From the NCBI RefSeq assembly GCF_002379585.1, contig NZ_DFUE01000020.1:17385-81384 (forward strand): a stretch of DNA of 64,000 nt, read 5' to 3'. Numbering within the stretch: the first letter of the stretch is position 1; each line of letters opens with the position of its first letter. Of this stretch, positions 26,322-35,232 are shown in pieces. The stretch is from Pseudomonas sp. UBA4194. Lineage in GTDB: Bacteria > Pseudomonadota > Gammaproteobacteria > Pseudomonadales > Pseudomonadaceae. Both the position numbers and the translations under genes were made by a program. The notes below the pieces were generated by a model. That model did not search any database and was not told the origin of the DNA. It worked only from the letters and a program-made list of their open reading frames with translations.

Positions 26322-27545
26322 ATGCGAGCACTTACCTACCACGGCGCCCATGACGTCAAAGTCGACACCGTCCCGGACCCTACCCTGCAGGAATCCGACG
26401 ACATCATTCTGAGAGTCACCGCGACCGCCATCTGCGGTTCGGACCTGCACCTGTACCGCGGCAAGATCCCTTCCACCGAACATGGCGACATCTTCGGCCA
26501 TGAGTTCATGGGCATCGTCGAGGAGGTCGGCAGCGACGTGACGGCAGTGAGTCGCGGCGATCGTGTCGTGATTCCGTTCGTGATCGCCTGCGGCAGCTGC
26601 TTCTTCTGCAATCATGATCTGTTCGCCGCCTGCGAGACCACCAACACCGGGCGCGGGGCGATCCTCAACAAGAAAGCGATCCCGCCTGGGGCAGCGCTGT
26701 TCGGCTTCAGCCATTTGTATGGCGGCATTCCAGGTGGACAGGCGGAGTATGTGCGCGTGCCGAAGGCCAATACCGGGCCTTTCAAAGTGCCTGGCACCCT
26801 GGCTGACGAGAAGGTGCTGTTTCTCTCGGACATCCTTCCCACTGCTTACCAGGCAGTGAAGAACACCGAGATCGGCAGCGGCTCCAGCATTGCCATCTAT
26901 GGTGCAGGTCCGGTCGGCCTGCTGTGCGCCGCCGTGGCACGAATGCTGGGCGCGGAGCGGATCTTCATGGTCGACCACCATCCCTACCGACTGGCTTACG
27001 CGCAGCAGACATACGGGGTCATACCGATCAACTTTGACGAAGACGACGATCCCGCCGATACCATCATCCGCCAGACACCCGGCATGCGCGGCGTAGACGG
27101 TGTGGTGGATGCGGTAGGCTTCGAAGCCAAAGGCAGCACCACCGAGACCATTCTGGCAACGCTGAAGTTGGAGGGCAGTAGCGGCAAGGCGCTGCGCCAG
27201 TGCATCGCCGCAGTACGGCGCGGCGGCGTGGTCAGCGTACCGGGTGTCTACGCCGGTTTCATCCACGGGTTCATGTTCGGCGACGCTTTCGACAAAGGCC
27301 TGACCTTCCGCATGGGCCAGACCCACGTTCAGCGCTACTTGCCAGAACTGCTCGAATGCATCGAGGGAGGAAAGATTTCTCCGGAGGCCATCATCACCCA
27401 CCGGATGTCGCTGGAACAGGCGGCAGAAGGCTACAAGATATTCGACAAGAAGGAGGAGGACTGCCGCAAGGTCATTCTTACACCGGGCAAGGGCCACATC
27501 GAGGCACCGGCCACGGACATGATTGGGGGTATTCCGGCGCTGTAA
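26322..27545 (+). CDS. zinc-dependent alcohol dehydrogenase (MDR family, formaldehyde-dehydrogenase-like)
   Basis: 407-residue medium-chain dehydrogenase. It has catalytic-zinc residues in CGSDLH and GHEFMG, a structural-zinc cysteine cluster C-x2-C-x2-C-x7-C in CGSCFFCNHDLFAAC, and the NAD motif IYGAGPVGLL. The length, with an insert and the C-terminal extension, resembles glutathione-independent formaldehyde dehydrogenase-type enzymes. The substrate is uncertain. It is a single gene preceded by a REP-like element and an A-rich motif. Confidence 0.85.
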   Translation: MRALTYHGAHDVKVDTVPDPTLQESDDIILRVTATAICGSDLHLYRGKIPSTEHGDIFGHEFMGIVEEVGSDVTAVSRGDRVVIPFVIACGSCFFCNHDLFAACETTNTGRGAILNKKAIPPGAALFGFSHLYGGIPGGQAEYVRVPKANTGPFKVPGTLADEKVLFLSDILPTAYQAVKNTEIGSGSSIAIYGAGPVGLLCAAVARMLGAERIFMVDHHPYRLAYAQQTYGVIPINFDEDDDPADTIIRQTPGMRGVDGVVDAVGFEAKGSTTETILATLKLEGSSGKALRQCIAAVRRGGVVSVPGVYAGFIHGFMFGDAFDKGLTFRMGQTHVQRYLPELLECIEGGKISPEAIITHRMSLEQAAEGYKIFDKKEEDCRKVILTPGKGHIEAPATDMIGGIPAL

Positions 27546-27595
27546 ACCCTCGCGCTCAACCCAGAGGCGAAACAGGTGCAGGCGGATAAAGGATG

Positions 27596-27667
27596 TGTCC
27601 CCGGCAGGAATCGAACCTGCATCTGAGCCTTAGGAGGGCCCCGTTCTATCCGTTGAACTACAAGGAC
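27596..27667 (-). tRNA. tRNA-Arg (anticodon CCT)
   Basis: A full 72-base cloverleaf folds on the minus strand: acceptor GTCCTTG / CGGGGAC, D stem GTTC / GAAC, anticodon stem GGGCC / GGCTC with loop CTCCTAA (anticodon CCT, reading AGG), and T stem GCAGG / CCTGC with TTCGATT. The discriminator is A and CCA is not encoded. No integrase or attachment-site duplication is visible beside it. Confidence 0.95.
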
Positions 27668-28077
27668 ATAGAGTGAGCGTACAAACCGCGCGCATTCTGA
27701 TGGACAGCAAACACCGGACGGGCCACATGGACGTGGGCCGGCGGTGACGGACGGCGTGCATGTTAACGACCATGTAAGCGTTTGTCATGCTGTCAGTGGT
27801 TTTTTTGGCTTAGCGCCGTGCCAATTTTCTGTAACCGCGTGGCCGTCTGTCGTCTGACGTTACACAGGCCCTGTACGCCGCTGTTTTAAAGCTATCATGC
27901 ATTTTGCAACGCGGTTTTTCCAAGCCATTGCATAATGCATGCACTGCTGACCTAAATTCGCAGCTAAACCACTGATTTTAAAGGTTTTTATTGCCATATT
28001 CAGGTTGGCACGGCGCCTGCTGTATAGAACCCTATGAACAGCGGTCATACAGACCTCCACCGCGCGGAGACAGCACG
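27668..28077. promoter_or_regulatory. 410-bp regulatory region with inverted repeat TGTAAC-N23-GTTACA
   Basis: This gap between the tRNA and a small plus-strand gene has no supported gene. It contains TGTAAC at 27830-27835 and its inverse GTTACA at 27859-27864, 140-175 bases upstream of a sigma-54-type promoter, the usual distance for an activator site. The region also holds TGCATTATGCA-type dyads near 27930. Confidence 0.45.
28005..28021 (+). promoter_or_regulatory. sigma-54 (RpoN) promoter candidate
   Basis: TTGGCACG-GCGC-CTGCT matches the consensus TGGCACG-N4-TTGCW with one mismatch and exact GG-N10-GC spacing (GG 28007-28008, GC 28019-28020). It lies about 57 bases before the ATG at 28078. 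Confidence 0.65.
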
Positions 28078-28305
28078 ATGAATAGCGCCCTCTATGTCTT
28101 GAATGCTCTGGCTTTAGTCGCTCTGGTGTCGTTCCAGTTCCAGTCAAAAGCGGAAGATCCCGCGCTCATTCACGTTCACGCCGATCAGATGATGCCCCCG
28201 CCCATGGCGCGTGTGGCCAATATGACCAGCATCAACCCAGTCATCGCTGCACAAAGCGCCAGCGAGCCTGTTGCCCAGTACCGCACCGAACGCTATACAT
28301 TCTAA
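28078..28305 (+). CDS. small exported or membrane-anchored hypothetical protein (75 aa)
   Basis: The product begins MNSALYVLNALALVALVSFQ, a hydrophobic N-terminal segment that is a signal peptide or anchor. A polar tail with DQMMPPPMARVANMTSINPV follows. There is no recognised domain. CGGAGA lies before the ATG at 28078. It is followed 10 bases later by another small membrane gene, so the two probably form an operon driven by the sigma-54-type promoter. Confidence 0.65.
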   Translation: MNSALYVLNALALVALVSFQFQSKAEDPALIHVHADQMMPPPMARVANMTSINPVIAAQSASEPVAQYRTERYTF

Positions 28306-28315
28306 GAGGCTGCCC

Positions 28316-28498
28316 ATGTCCAGATCCGCCGTGACTTTCCTGCTGTTCGCCCTGTGTAGCTGGATTGGCGTCATGATGATGCCGGTCGCGGATCTGCTCG
28401 ACACCACACTCAAGTTCGTTGGCGCCATTAGCCTGATCCTGTTCGTGCTGGCTCTTATCAAAGGCCGCAAGATCAAGTTCGACCCTCTGCTGCGCTGA
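28316..28498 (+). CDS. small inner-membrane protein (60 aa), PA3371-like
   Basis: The product MSRSAVTFLLFALCSWIGVM continues with a second hydrophobic stretch (FVGAISLILFVLALI) and ends KGRKIKFDPLLR, giving two membrane helices and a basic C-terminus. I associate this pattern with the small PA3371-type family (from memory). GAGG precedes the ATG. It is probably co-transcribed with the upstream small gene. Function unknown. Confidence 0.65.
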   Translation: MSRSAVTFLLFALCSWIGVMMMPVADLLDTTLKFVGAISLILFVLALIKGRKIKFDPLLR

Positions 28499-28946
28499 TG
28501 CGGCGAGGCGCTTACCTCGGTCAACCCGACCTTTTCCTGCCCCGATTCCCGGCAACGGCAGCGCTCAAGCCCCGCATTTCGTCAGCCGCTCAAATGAGTG
28601 CTAGCAAATGGCCCGGATGTCACTATGCTCACATTCAGGGTAGCTCGCACGTTGCTGTGCGCAGTGTGCACAAAACGGGTTAGAGCACCTCTCGAAGTCA
28701 CTGGCAAGCCCGTGTGATTGCGAACGATTTTTACCAACCAGCGCACATTTCTGCTATTGAGTACTGGCTAATCGCAATTATTGGGATCACTATTTGTCAC
28801 AGAATTGACGTCAATGATATGTCGTATTCAGGCATCATTGCCGCCGCTCTCAGCAAGCCAGGAACAAACTGCTGATTGGCGTGTCCTAACGGACATCCCG
28901 CGGCCTACTTCGAGAACCGCTCCCCCTGAACTTATCGGTCAACTAT
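28499..28946. other. 448-bp region upstream of amrZ
   Basis: I see no supported gene. The segment is AT-richer near 28720-28820 and should contain the amrZ promoter. A GAACTT word at 28928 is too close to the ATG to be a convincing AlgU -35 element. Confidence 0.4.
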
Positions 28947-29273
28947 ATGCGCCCATTGAAACAGGCTGTTTACTCCAGCCGCACGGCTGACAAATTTGTA
29001 GTACGTCTTCCCGACGGGATGCGTGAGCAGATTGCTGAGGTGGCCCGCAACCATCACCGAAGCATGAACTCCGAAATCATCGCACGCCTGGAACAGAGCC
29101 TGATCCAGGAAGGTGCCTTGGGTGAAGAGTTGAGCATGAAGATGGACAGTCCTGAACTGTCACTGCATGAGCGCGAGCTGCTCCAGCGTTTCCGCCAGTT
29201 GTCGCACCGCCAACAGAATGCGTTGGTCTCGCTGATCGCTCACGACGTAGAGGCTGCCGCCGAAGCTTCATGA
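28947..29273 (+). CDS. amrZ: AmrZ, ribbon-helix-helix regulator of alginate, motility and c-di-GMP genes
   Basis: 108-residue Arc/MetJ-type regulator. The N-terminus MRPLKQAVYSSRTADKFVVR is nearly identical to my memory of P. aeruginosa AmrZ. The beta strand KFVVRLP and helices REQIAEVARNHHRSM and NSEIIARLEQSL make the DNA-binding fold, followed by the C-terminal oligomerisation region ELSLHERELLQRFRQLSHRQ. In Pseudomonas it activates alginate and represses or activates motility and matrix genes. It is a single gene with its own strong terminator. Confidence 0.92.
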   Translation: MRPLKQAVYSSRTADKFVVRLPDGMREQIAEVARNHHRSMNSEIIARLEQSLIQEGALGEELSMKMDSPELSLHERELLQRFRQLSHRQQNALVSLIAHDVEAAAEAS

Positions 29274-29275
29274 AC

Positions 29276-29325
29276 CGTCAGCCACAAAAAAGCCAGCTAT
29301 CAAGCTGGCTTTTTTGTGGCTGACG
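29276..29325. terminator. bidirectional rho-independent terminator of amrZ
   Basis: A perfect 23-base inverted repeat with a four-base loop has core AAGCCAGCT / AGCTGGCTT flanked by A6 and T6. It serves amrZ on the plus strand and brnQ on the minus strand. The symmetry extends beyond the usual terminator into CGTCAGCCAC / GTGGCTGACG. Confidence 0.9.
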
Positions 29326-29364
29326 GCTATGTACCGCCCTCCCCCTTTGACGATCAGCGCGTGA

Positions 29365-30678
29365 TCACGCGATGGCCTCGCCACGGGTGCCCATCACTCT
29401 GTCGACCACTACGGCAACCGCAAGCACGGCCACCGACGGCACAAGCCAGGCCAGCCCTTGCTCACTCAGCGGCAGATGGGCGAACTGCGCAGGCAACCAC
29501 TCGGCCAAGCCGGCGCCCTTGAGTGCATCCAACAATCCGAACAGCAGTGACACCAGCATGACCGGCGCCAGAATACGGCCCTGGGAATACCAGAACCCTG
29601 CACAGAAGCTCAGGGCTACCAACACGATGCAAGGCGGGTAGATAGCGACCAGCACCGGAATCGAGAATGCGATCAGTTTGGTCAGCCCCAGGTTTGATAC
29701 CAACAGCGAAAACAACGCCAGCAGCACTACCAGTGTCTTGTAGGACAGAGGCAGAACCTTGCTGAAGTATTCGGCGCACGCACAGGTCAAGCCAACGGCA
29801 GTCACCAGGCACGCCAGGGATATCAGTACAGCCAGGAAGCCGCTGCCCAATCCACCGAAAGTGTGCTGTACGTATGCATGCAGCACCGCTGCGCCGTTGG
29901 ACGCCCCCGCAGCGACCGCGTGGCTGCCCGAGCCGAGGCGGAACAGGCTGACGTAGACCAGCGCCAGGCCTACGCCGGCGATGAGGCCAGCGATGATCGC
30001 ATAGCGTGTGATCAGTCGCGGCGATTCAACGCCCCGCGAGCGAATGGCATTGACGATGACGATGCCGAAGACCAGCGCCCCCAAGGTGTCCATGGTCAGA
30101 TAACCGTTGATGAAACCCTGAGAGAACGGTGCGGCTACGTATTCTGGAACTGCATCACCGCTCGGGCCAACAGGCAACGCGAAGGCGGCGATACCCAGTA
30201 CCGCCAATGCGATGATTTTCAGCGGCGCCAGGAATCGGCCCACGGTGTCGAGCAAACGGCCGGGGTACAGCGAAATGAAAAACACCAACAGGAAATACAC
30301 AGCGCTGTAGATGAACAGTGCCAACGGGCTCTCGCCGGTCAGCGGTGCCAGGCCTACTTCGAAAGAAACCGTCGCCGTGCGAGGGGTTGCGAACAGCGGC
30401 CCCACGGCCAGATAGCACACCGCGGCCAGCAAGCCACCGGCGATCTTGCCGATCGGGCTGCTCAGCGCATCCATCGAACCACCCACCTTGGCCAGCGCAA
30501 CGACTGTCACCACGGGCAAGCCTACAGCGGTGATCAGGAAGCCCAGCGCGGCCATCCATACGTGGGGCCCGGCTTGCAGTCCCACGAAGGGAGGAAAGAT
30601 GATATTGCCAGCGCCCACGAACAGAGCGAATGTCATGAAACCAAGCGCCAGGATGTCCTGGCCTTTAAGCACTTTCAT
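29365..30678 (-). CDS. brnQ: branched-chain amino acid:cation symporter
   Basis: 437-residue LIVCS-family carrier that imports leucine, isoleucine and valine with a cation. It begins MKVLKGQDILALGFMTFALF and has the family start FVGAGNIIFPP, with about twelve membrane helices along its length. It is a single gene on the minus strand, facing the mqo side upstream. Confidence 0.93.
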   Translation of the reverse strand: MKVLKGQDILALGFMTFALFVGAGNIIFPPFVGLQAGPHVWMAALGFLITAVGLPVVTVVALAKVGGSMDALSSPIGKIAGGLLAAVCYLAVGPLFATPRTATVSFEVGLAPLTGESPLALFIYSAVYFLLVFFISLYPGRLLDTVGRFLAPLKIIALAVLGIAAFALPVGPSGDAVPEYVAAPFSQGFINGYLTMDTLGALVFGIVIVNAIRSRGVESPRLITRYAIIAGLIAGVGLALVYVSLFRLGSGSHAVAAGASNGAAVLHAYVQHTFGGLGSGFLAVLISLACLVTAVGLTCACAEYFSKVLPLSYKTLVVLLALFSLLVSNLGLTKLIAFSIPVLVAIYPPCIVLVALSFCAGFWYSQGRILAPVMLVSLLFGLLDALKGAGLAEWLPAQFAHLPLSEQGLAWLVPSVAVLAVAVVVDRVMGTRGEAIA

Positions 30679-30836
30679 TGGAAGAGAACCACATCAATAG
30701 ATCGGAATTGAGAGAGGTTTTCCCCATGGGTGAGGGAAAGACGGTGAGCCGGATGGGGGCGCAACCGTGTCTGCGTGACGCTGGCCTTGTGGGCGCGCTG
30801 GCAAAATGGCGGGTAGAGTAGCGAAATTGTGCAAAT

Positions 30837-30857
30837 TTCGCACTGTTGCAGTGCGAA
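30837..30857. other. hairpin between brnQ start and mqo end
   Basis: TTCGCACTG-TTG-CAGTGCGAA is a perfect nine-base stem in the 275-base gap upstream of brnQ. It could be an operator for brnQ or part of the mqo transcript end. Confidence 0.35.
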
Positions 30858-30930
30858 GTGTCCGCTGAGTGCACCTGGGTGTCGCATCGGTGCAATTCTC
30901 AGCGGAAACGTTACAGCTTTATCCTGGGAA

Positions 30931-30947
30931 GCTCTGCGTGGCAGAGC
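30931..30947 (-). terminator. short hairpin after mqo
   Basis: GCTCTGC and GCAGAGC form a seven-base stem with a three-base loop, seven bases beyond the mqo stop. The T-run is poor (TTCCC), so this is a weak terminator candidate. Confidence 0.4.
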
Positions 30948-30953
30948 CCGGGA

Positions 30954-32606
30954 TCACAGCGCCATGTCGGCCGCTGGGTTGCTTTCAGCTTTCGGCGCGG
31001 CTTGGCCTTCGATCGGGTTGGCAGCGGCGGCTGCCTGATCGATAACCGGTGGTGCCACTGCCAGTTGCAGAATCTTGGCGGTGTAGTTCCACTCTTTCTG
31101 CACAGCTTCAGGCGAGTTGTTCAGCGCAGTGCCATAGCTTGGCACGATCTGACGCAGCTTGGCCTGCCACTCCGGGGTTGCGACCTTGTCTTTGAACGCC
31201 TTTTCCAGCACGTTGATCATGATCGGAGCAGCAGTCGAGGCACCAGGCGATGCACCCAGCAGACCAGCAATGCTGCTGTCCTTGGACACAACGATTTCGG
31301 TACCCAGCTTCAGCACGCCGCCCTTCTCTTCATCACGCTTGATGATCTGCACGCGCTGACCGGCTTGCCACAGGCGCCAGTCTTCTTTCTTGGCGTTGGG
31401 GAAGTACTGCTTCAGCGCTTCGTAGCGGTCATCATCAGACAGCATGACCTGGCCTGCGAGGTACTCGATCAGTGGGTACTGTTCGATACCGACCTTGGTC
31501 ATCGGCCAGACGTTGTGCAGGTTGGTGCTGGTCAGCAGGTCCAGGTACGAGCCGTTCTTCAGGAACTTGGTCGAGAAGGTGGCGAATGGGCCAAACAGAA
31601 CCACGCGCTTGCCGTCCAGGACACGGGTGTCCAGGTGCGGTACGGACATGGGCGGTGCACCGGTGGATGCGATACCGTAGGCCTTGGCCATGTGCTGCAT
31701 GGCGACGCTCGGGTTCTCGGTCACCAGGAACGAACCACCTACCGGGAAGCCACCGTATTCCTTGGCTTCAGGAATACCGGAGTCTTGCAGCAGGTGCAGG
31801 GCCGCACCGCCTGCGCCGATGAACACGAACTTGGCGTCGGTTTCGGTCTTGGTGCCGTCTTTCAGGTTCTTGTAGGTGACACGCCAGGTGCCGTCGTCGT
31901 TACGCGAGATGTCTTGCACTTCGCTGGACAACTGCAGGTCGAAGCCTTTCTGGCCTTTGAGGTGGCCAACGTACTGGCGAGTGATCTCGCCGAAGTTCAT
32001 GTCGGTACCCAGCGGGCTCCAGGTGACGGCCAGCTTCTGATTGGGGTCGCGGCCCTCCATCATCAGCGGGACCCACTTCTTGATCTGCTCGTGATCTTCG
32101 GAGAACTGCATGCCAGCGAACAACGGGCTCGCCTTCAGCGCTTCATAGCGCTTCTTGAGGAACTGGATGTTGTTGTCGCCCCACACGAAGCTCATGTGTG
32201 GAGTGGAGTTGATGAACGAGCGTGGGTTCTTCAGAACGCCGGCAGTCACCTGGTGAGCCCAGAACTGGCGGGAGATCTGGAACGCTTCGTTGATCTCGAT
32301 CGCCTTGGCGATCTGGACCTTGCCGTCCTTGTCTTCCGGGGTGTAGTTCAACTCGGCCAGGGCGGAGTGACCGGTACCGGCGTTGTTCCAGCCGTTGGAG
32401 CTTTCTTCGGCAACAGCGTCCAGACGCTCGACCATTTCCATGGACCAGCTCGGCTCCAGCTCGTTGAGCAGGACGCCCAGAGTGGCGCTCATGACACCGC
32501 CGCCAACCAGCAGCACATCGACTTTTTTCGCTTCGGCTGCTTGTGCCGACGCCATCCCGATGGACAGAGCCAGACCCAGCAGAGCCGTGTTCGCTTTCTT
32601 CAACAT
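30954..32606 (-). CDS. mqo: malate:quinone oxidoreductase with N-terminal signal peptide
   Basis: FAD enzyme that oxidises malate to oxaloacetate and reduces quinone. The 550-residue protein starts MLKKANTALLGLALSIGMAS and then AQAAEA, a clear Sec-type signal with cleavage near residue 24, followed by the FAD motif VLLVGGGVMSATLG (about 31-44) and NNAGTGHSALAELNYTP. A C-terminal Ala/Pro tail follows. The signal peptide is unusual because Mqo is generally a cytoplasmic-face peripheral enzyme; some pseudomonads carry such a variant. It lies next to sucD, about 500 bases away, as a separate transcription unit. AGGA precedes the ATG. Confidence 0.9.
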   Translation of the reverse strand: MLKKANTALLGLALSIGMASAQAAEAKKVDVLLVGGGVMSATLGVLLNELEPSWSMEMVERLDAVAEESSNGWNNAGTGHSALAELNYTPEDKDGKVQIAKAIEINEAFQISRQFWAHQVTAGVLKNPRSFINSTPHMSFVWGDNNIQFLKKRYEALKASPLFAGMQFSEDHEQIKKWVPLMMEGRDPNQKLAVTWSPLGTDMNFGEITRQYVGHLKGQKGFDLQLSSEVQDISRNDDGTWRVTYKNLKDGTKTETDAKFVFIGAGGAALHLLQDSGIPEAKEYGGFPVGGSFLVTENPSVAMQHMAKAYGIASTGAPPMSVPHLDTRVLDGKRVVLFGPFATFSTKFLKNGSYLDLLTSTNLHNVWPMTKVGIEQYPLIEYLAGQVMLSDDDRYEALKQYFPNAKKEDWRLWQAGQRVQIIKRDEEKGGVLKLGTEIVVSKDSSIAGLLGASPGASTAAPIMINVLEKAFKDKVATPEWQAKLRQIVPSYGTALNNSPEAVQKEWNYTAKILQLAVAPPVIDQAAAAANPIEGQAAPKAESNPAADMAL

Positions 32607-33103
32607 TCAGAATTTCCTAGGATAGAACGCCATCCGCCCGTCGTCCCTGTTCTTGAATGTCCCTGGCTCACGGGATGCAGCAAGGCACGCCAGCGTGTCG
32701 GACTTTCAGGAGAACGGGCGGGTGGACATACAAGGCCGGTAGCACGAACTCGACCTCACTTTCATGTCTCTCCTGCGGCTGACTTCTTGTTGAATATTGT
32801 CTTCAGCTACTTGAGTGACACTGAATCTTCGGGTCGCCCGAGGCGCCCCTACTGCAAGACTCAACTCGCTCGATACAACACACCAGCAGCGTCGTGTTGA
32901 ACCGGAGAACCGATTCAGCCGACTGCGACAATCTGGCGGGTCGACATAGTACATGAGGGTCGCTATTGCAACCATCCCAAAGTCACATAAAGGCAGGCGC
33001 GGGATGCAACAATCGACGAATAACGCTGTCGCGATCAAATCGCGGACAAACAAAAGCCACCCGAAGGTGGCTTTTGCAACTGCAGCGTTCAGGCAAGCTG
33101 TGC
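32607..33103. other. 497-bp gap between sucD and mqo
   Basis: The right side holds the sucD terminator (33052-33075). The left side should hold the mqo promoter. I see no supported gene here. Confidence 0.5.
33052..33075. terminator. rho-independent terminator after sucCD
   Basis: AAAAGCCACC-CGAA-GGTGGCTTTT is a perfect ten-base stem with a T-run in both directions, 28 bases past the sucD stop. It probably ends the sdhCDAB-sucAB-lpdG-sucCD transcript. Confidence 0.85.
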
Positions 33104-33985
33104 TTACTTGACTGCCCAGCCAGTCAGCTCGGCCAGGGCCTTGCCGATGTCTGCCAGCGAACGCACGGTTTTCACGCCAGCGTCCTGCAGGGCCGCAAAC
33201 TTCTCGTCTGCAGTGCCTTTGCCGCCGGAGATGATTGCACCTGCGTGGCCCATGCGCTTGCCCGGAGGAGCAGTCACACCAGCGATGTAGGACACAACCG
33301 GCTTGGTCACGTGAGCCTTGATGTAGGCCGCAGCCTCTTCTTCAGCCGAACCGCCGATTTCGCCGATCATGACGATCGCCTCAGTCTTCGGATCTTCCTG
33401 GAACAGCTTCAGGATATCGATGAAGTTGGAACCCGGGATCGGGTCACCACCGATGCCGACGCAGGTCGACTGACCGAAACCGGCGTCAGTGGTCTGCTTG
33501 ACGGCTTCATAGGTCAGGGTGCCGGAACGCGACACGATACCGACTTTGCCTGGCAAGTGAATGTGACCTGGCATGATGCCGATCTTGCATTCGCCTGGAG
33601 TGATCACGCCTGGGCAGTTAGGGCCGATCAGGGTAACACCCAGCTCGTCGCACTTGACCTTGGCTTCCAGCATGTCGATGGTCGGGATGCCTTCGGTGAT
33701 GCAGACGATCAGCTTGATGCCGCCGAACGCTGCTTCAAGGATGGAATCCTTGCAGAAAGGAGCAGGTACGTAGATGACCGAAGCGGTAGCGCCGGTGGTT
33801 TCTACAGCTTCTTTCACGGTGTTGAACACAGGCAGGTTCAGGTGAGTGGTACCACCCTTGCCTGGGGTCACGCCGCCAACCATCTTGGTGCCGTAGGCGA
33901 TGGCTTGTTCGGAGTGGAAAGTACCCTGCGAGCCGGTGAAGCCCTGGCAGATGACCTTGGTGTCTTTATTGATCAGGACGCTCAT
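33104..33985 (-). CDS. sucD: succinyl-CoA synthetase alpha subunit
   Basis: 293-residue subunit that carries the phosphohistidine and binds CoA. It converts succinyl-CoA to succinate with substrate-level phosphorylation. Motifs include GFTGSQGTFHSEQ, GPNCPGVITPGECKIGIMPG, SRSGTLTYEA and the catalytic histidine region GKRMGHAGAIISGGKGTA. Its start overlaps the sucC stop (TAATG). Confidence 0.97.
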   Translation of the reverse strand: MSVLINKDTKVICQGFTGSQGTFHSEQAIAYGTKMVGGVTPGKGGTTHLNLPVFNTVKEAVETTGATASVIYVPAPFCKDSILEAAFGGIKLIVCITEGIPTIDMLEAKVKCDELGVTLIGPNCPGVITPGECKIGIMPGHIHLPGKVGIVSRSGTLTYEAVKQTTDAGFGQSTCVGIGGDPIPGSNFIDILKLFQEDPKTEAIVMIGEIGGSAEEEAAAYIKAHVTKPVVSYIAGVTAPPGKRMGHAGAIISGGKGTADEKFAALQDAGVKTVRSLADIGKALAELTGWAVK

Positions 33986-35151
33986 TACTTGCCCTCCGCA
34001 GCTTTGACAACTTGTTGAGCAGCGTCGGTCAGGCTGGTGGCAGCGATGATGTTCAGACCGCTTTCCGCCAGTACTTTAGCGCCCAGTTCAGCGTTGTTAC
34101 CTTCAAGGCGTACAACCACCGGGATTTTCACGCCGACTTCCTTCACTGCGCCAATGATGCCTTCGGCAATCATGTCGCAACGAACGATGCCGCCGAAGAT
34201 GTTGACCAGTACGGCCGCGACGTTGGTGTCGGACAGAATGATCTTGAAGGCTTCGGTCACGCGTTCTTTGGTAGCACCGCCGCCTACGTCGAGGAAGTTG
34301 GCTGGCTTGCCGCCATGCAGGTTGACGATGTCCATGGTACCCATGGCCAGGCCAGCACCGTTGACCATGCAACCGATGTTGCCTTCCAGCGCTACGTAGT
34401 TCAGTTCGAACTTGGCAGCGTGTGCTTCACGTGGGTCATCTTGCGATGGGTCGTGGAAGCCCTTCAGCTTTGGCTGACGGTACATGGCGTTGGCGTCGAT
34501 GTTGATCTTGGCGTCCAGGCAGTGCAGGTCGCCGTCGGCCTTGATCACCAGCGGGTTGACTTCCAGCAGGGCCAGGTCGTGGTCCTGGAACAGCTTTGCC
34601 AGACCCACGAAGATCTTGGCGAACTGAGCAACCTGCTTGCCTTCCAGACCCAGCTGGAAAGCCAGCTCGCGGCCTTGGAACGGCTGTGCGCCGACCAACG
34701 GATCGATGGTGGACTTGAGGATCTTCTCGGGAGTGTCGTGAGCGATCTTCTCGATGTCCACGCCACCTTCGGTGGAGGCCATGAACACGATGCGACGGCT
34801 GGAGCGGTCCACTACGGCGCCCAGATACAGCTCTTTGGCGATATCGGTGCAGGACTCGACCAGGATCTTGGTGACAGGCTGACCGTTGGCGTCAGTCTGG
34901 TAAGTCACCAGACGCTTGCCCAGCCATTGCTGAGCGAAAGCCTTGGCGTCTTCCTTGCTGCGAACCAGCTTTACACCACCAGCTTTACCGCGGCCACCGG
35001 CGTGGACCTGGGCCTTGACGACCCACTCGCTGCCACCGATCTTGTCGCACGCTTCTGCGGCTTCTTCGGGGGTGTCTACCGCGTAACCTTTGGATACTGG
35101 CAGGCCGTATTCAGCGAACAGCTGCTTACCCTGATACTCGTGAAGATTCAT
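33985..35151 (-). CDS. sucC: succinyl-CoA synthetase beta subunit
   Basis: 388-residue ATP-grasp subunit. It starts MNLHEYQGKQLFAEYGLPVS and has AQVHAGGRGKAGGV, LEVNPLVI and VNIFGGIVRCDMIAEGI. An in-frame upstream extension is discarded because the family always begins MNLHEYQ. It precedes sucD with a one-base TAATG overlap. Confidence 0.97.
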   Translation of the reverse strand: MNLHEYQGKQLFAEYGLPVSKGYAVDTPEEAAEACDKIGGSEWVVKAQVHAGGRGKAGGVKLVRSKEDAKAFAQQWLGKRLVTYQTDANGQPVTKILVESCTDIAKELYLGAVVDRSSRRIVFMASTEGGVDIEKIAHDTPEKILKSTIDPLVGAQPFQGRELAFQLGLEGKQVAQFAKIFVGLAKLFQDHDLALLEVNPLVIKADGDLHCLDAKINIDANAMYRQPKLKGFHDPSQDDPREAHAAKFELNYVALEGNIGCMVNGAGLAMGTMDIVNLHGGKPANFLDVGGGATKERVTEAFKIILSDTNVAAVLVNIFGGIVRCDMIAEGIIGAVKEVGVKIPVVVRLEGNNAELGAKVLAESGLNIIAATSLTDAAQQVVKAAEGK

Positions 35152-35232
35152 GCTTATTACCGTCTTCGTTAGGTACTGCGCTTTTCGGCGCTGCGCTTCA
35201 AGGTTGAAGTGCCGCGCCACCTGTGACTGCTA

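Noticed and set aside
27596..27667. tRNA-Arg as an integration site for a genomic island
   Set aside because: No integrase gene and no repeat of the tRNA 3' end is visible in the flanks.
28928..28947. GAACTT word before amrZ as an AlgU promoter
   Set aside because: The -10 would fall inside the coding region and no TCTGA-like hexamer is found at correct spacing.
29276..29325. Long inverted repeat as a transposon end or attachment site
   Set aside because: It has a four-base loop, A and T tracts and sits between two gene ends, so a terminator explains it.
30846..32900. 684-codon open frame on the plus strand
   Set aside because: Antisense of mqo, extending past its start; no motif and no homology I recognise.
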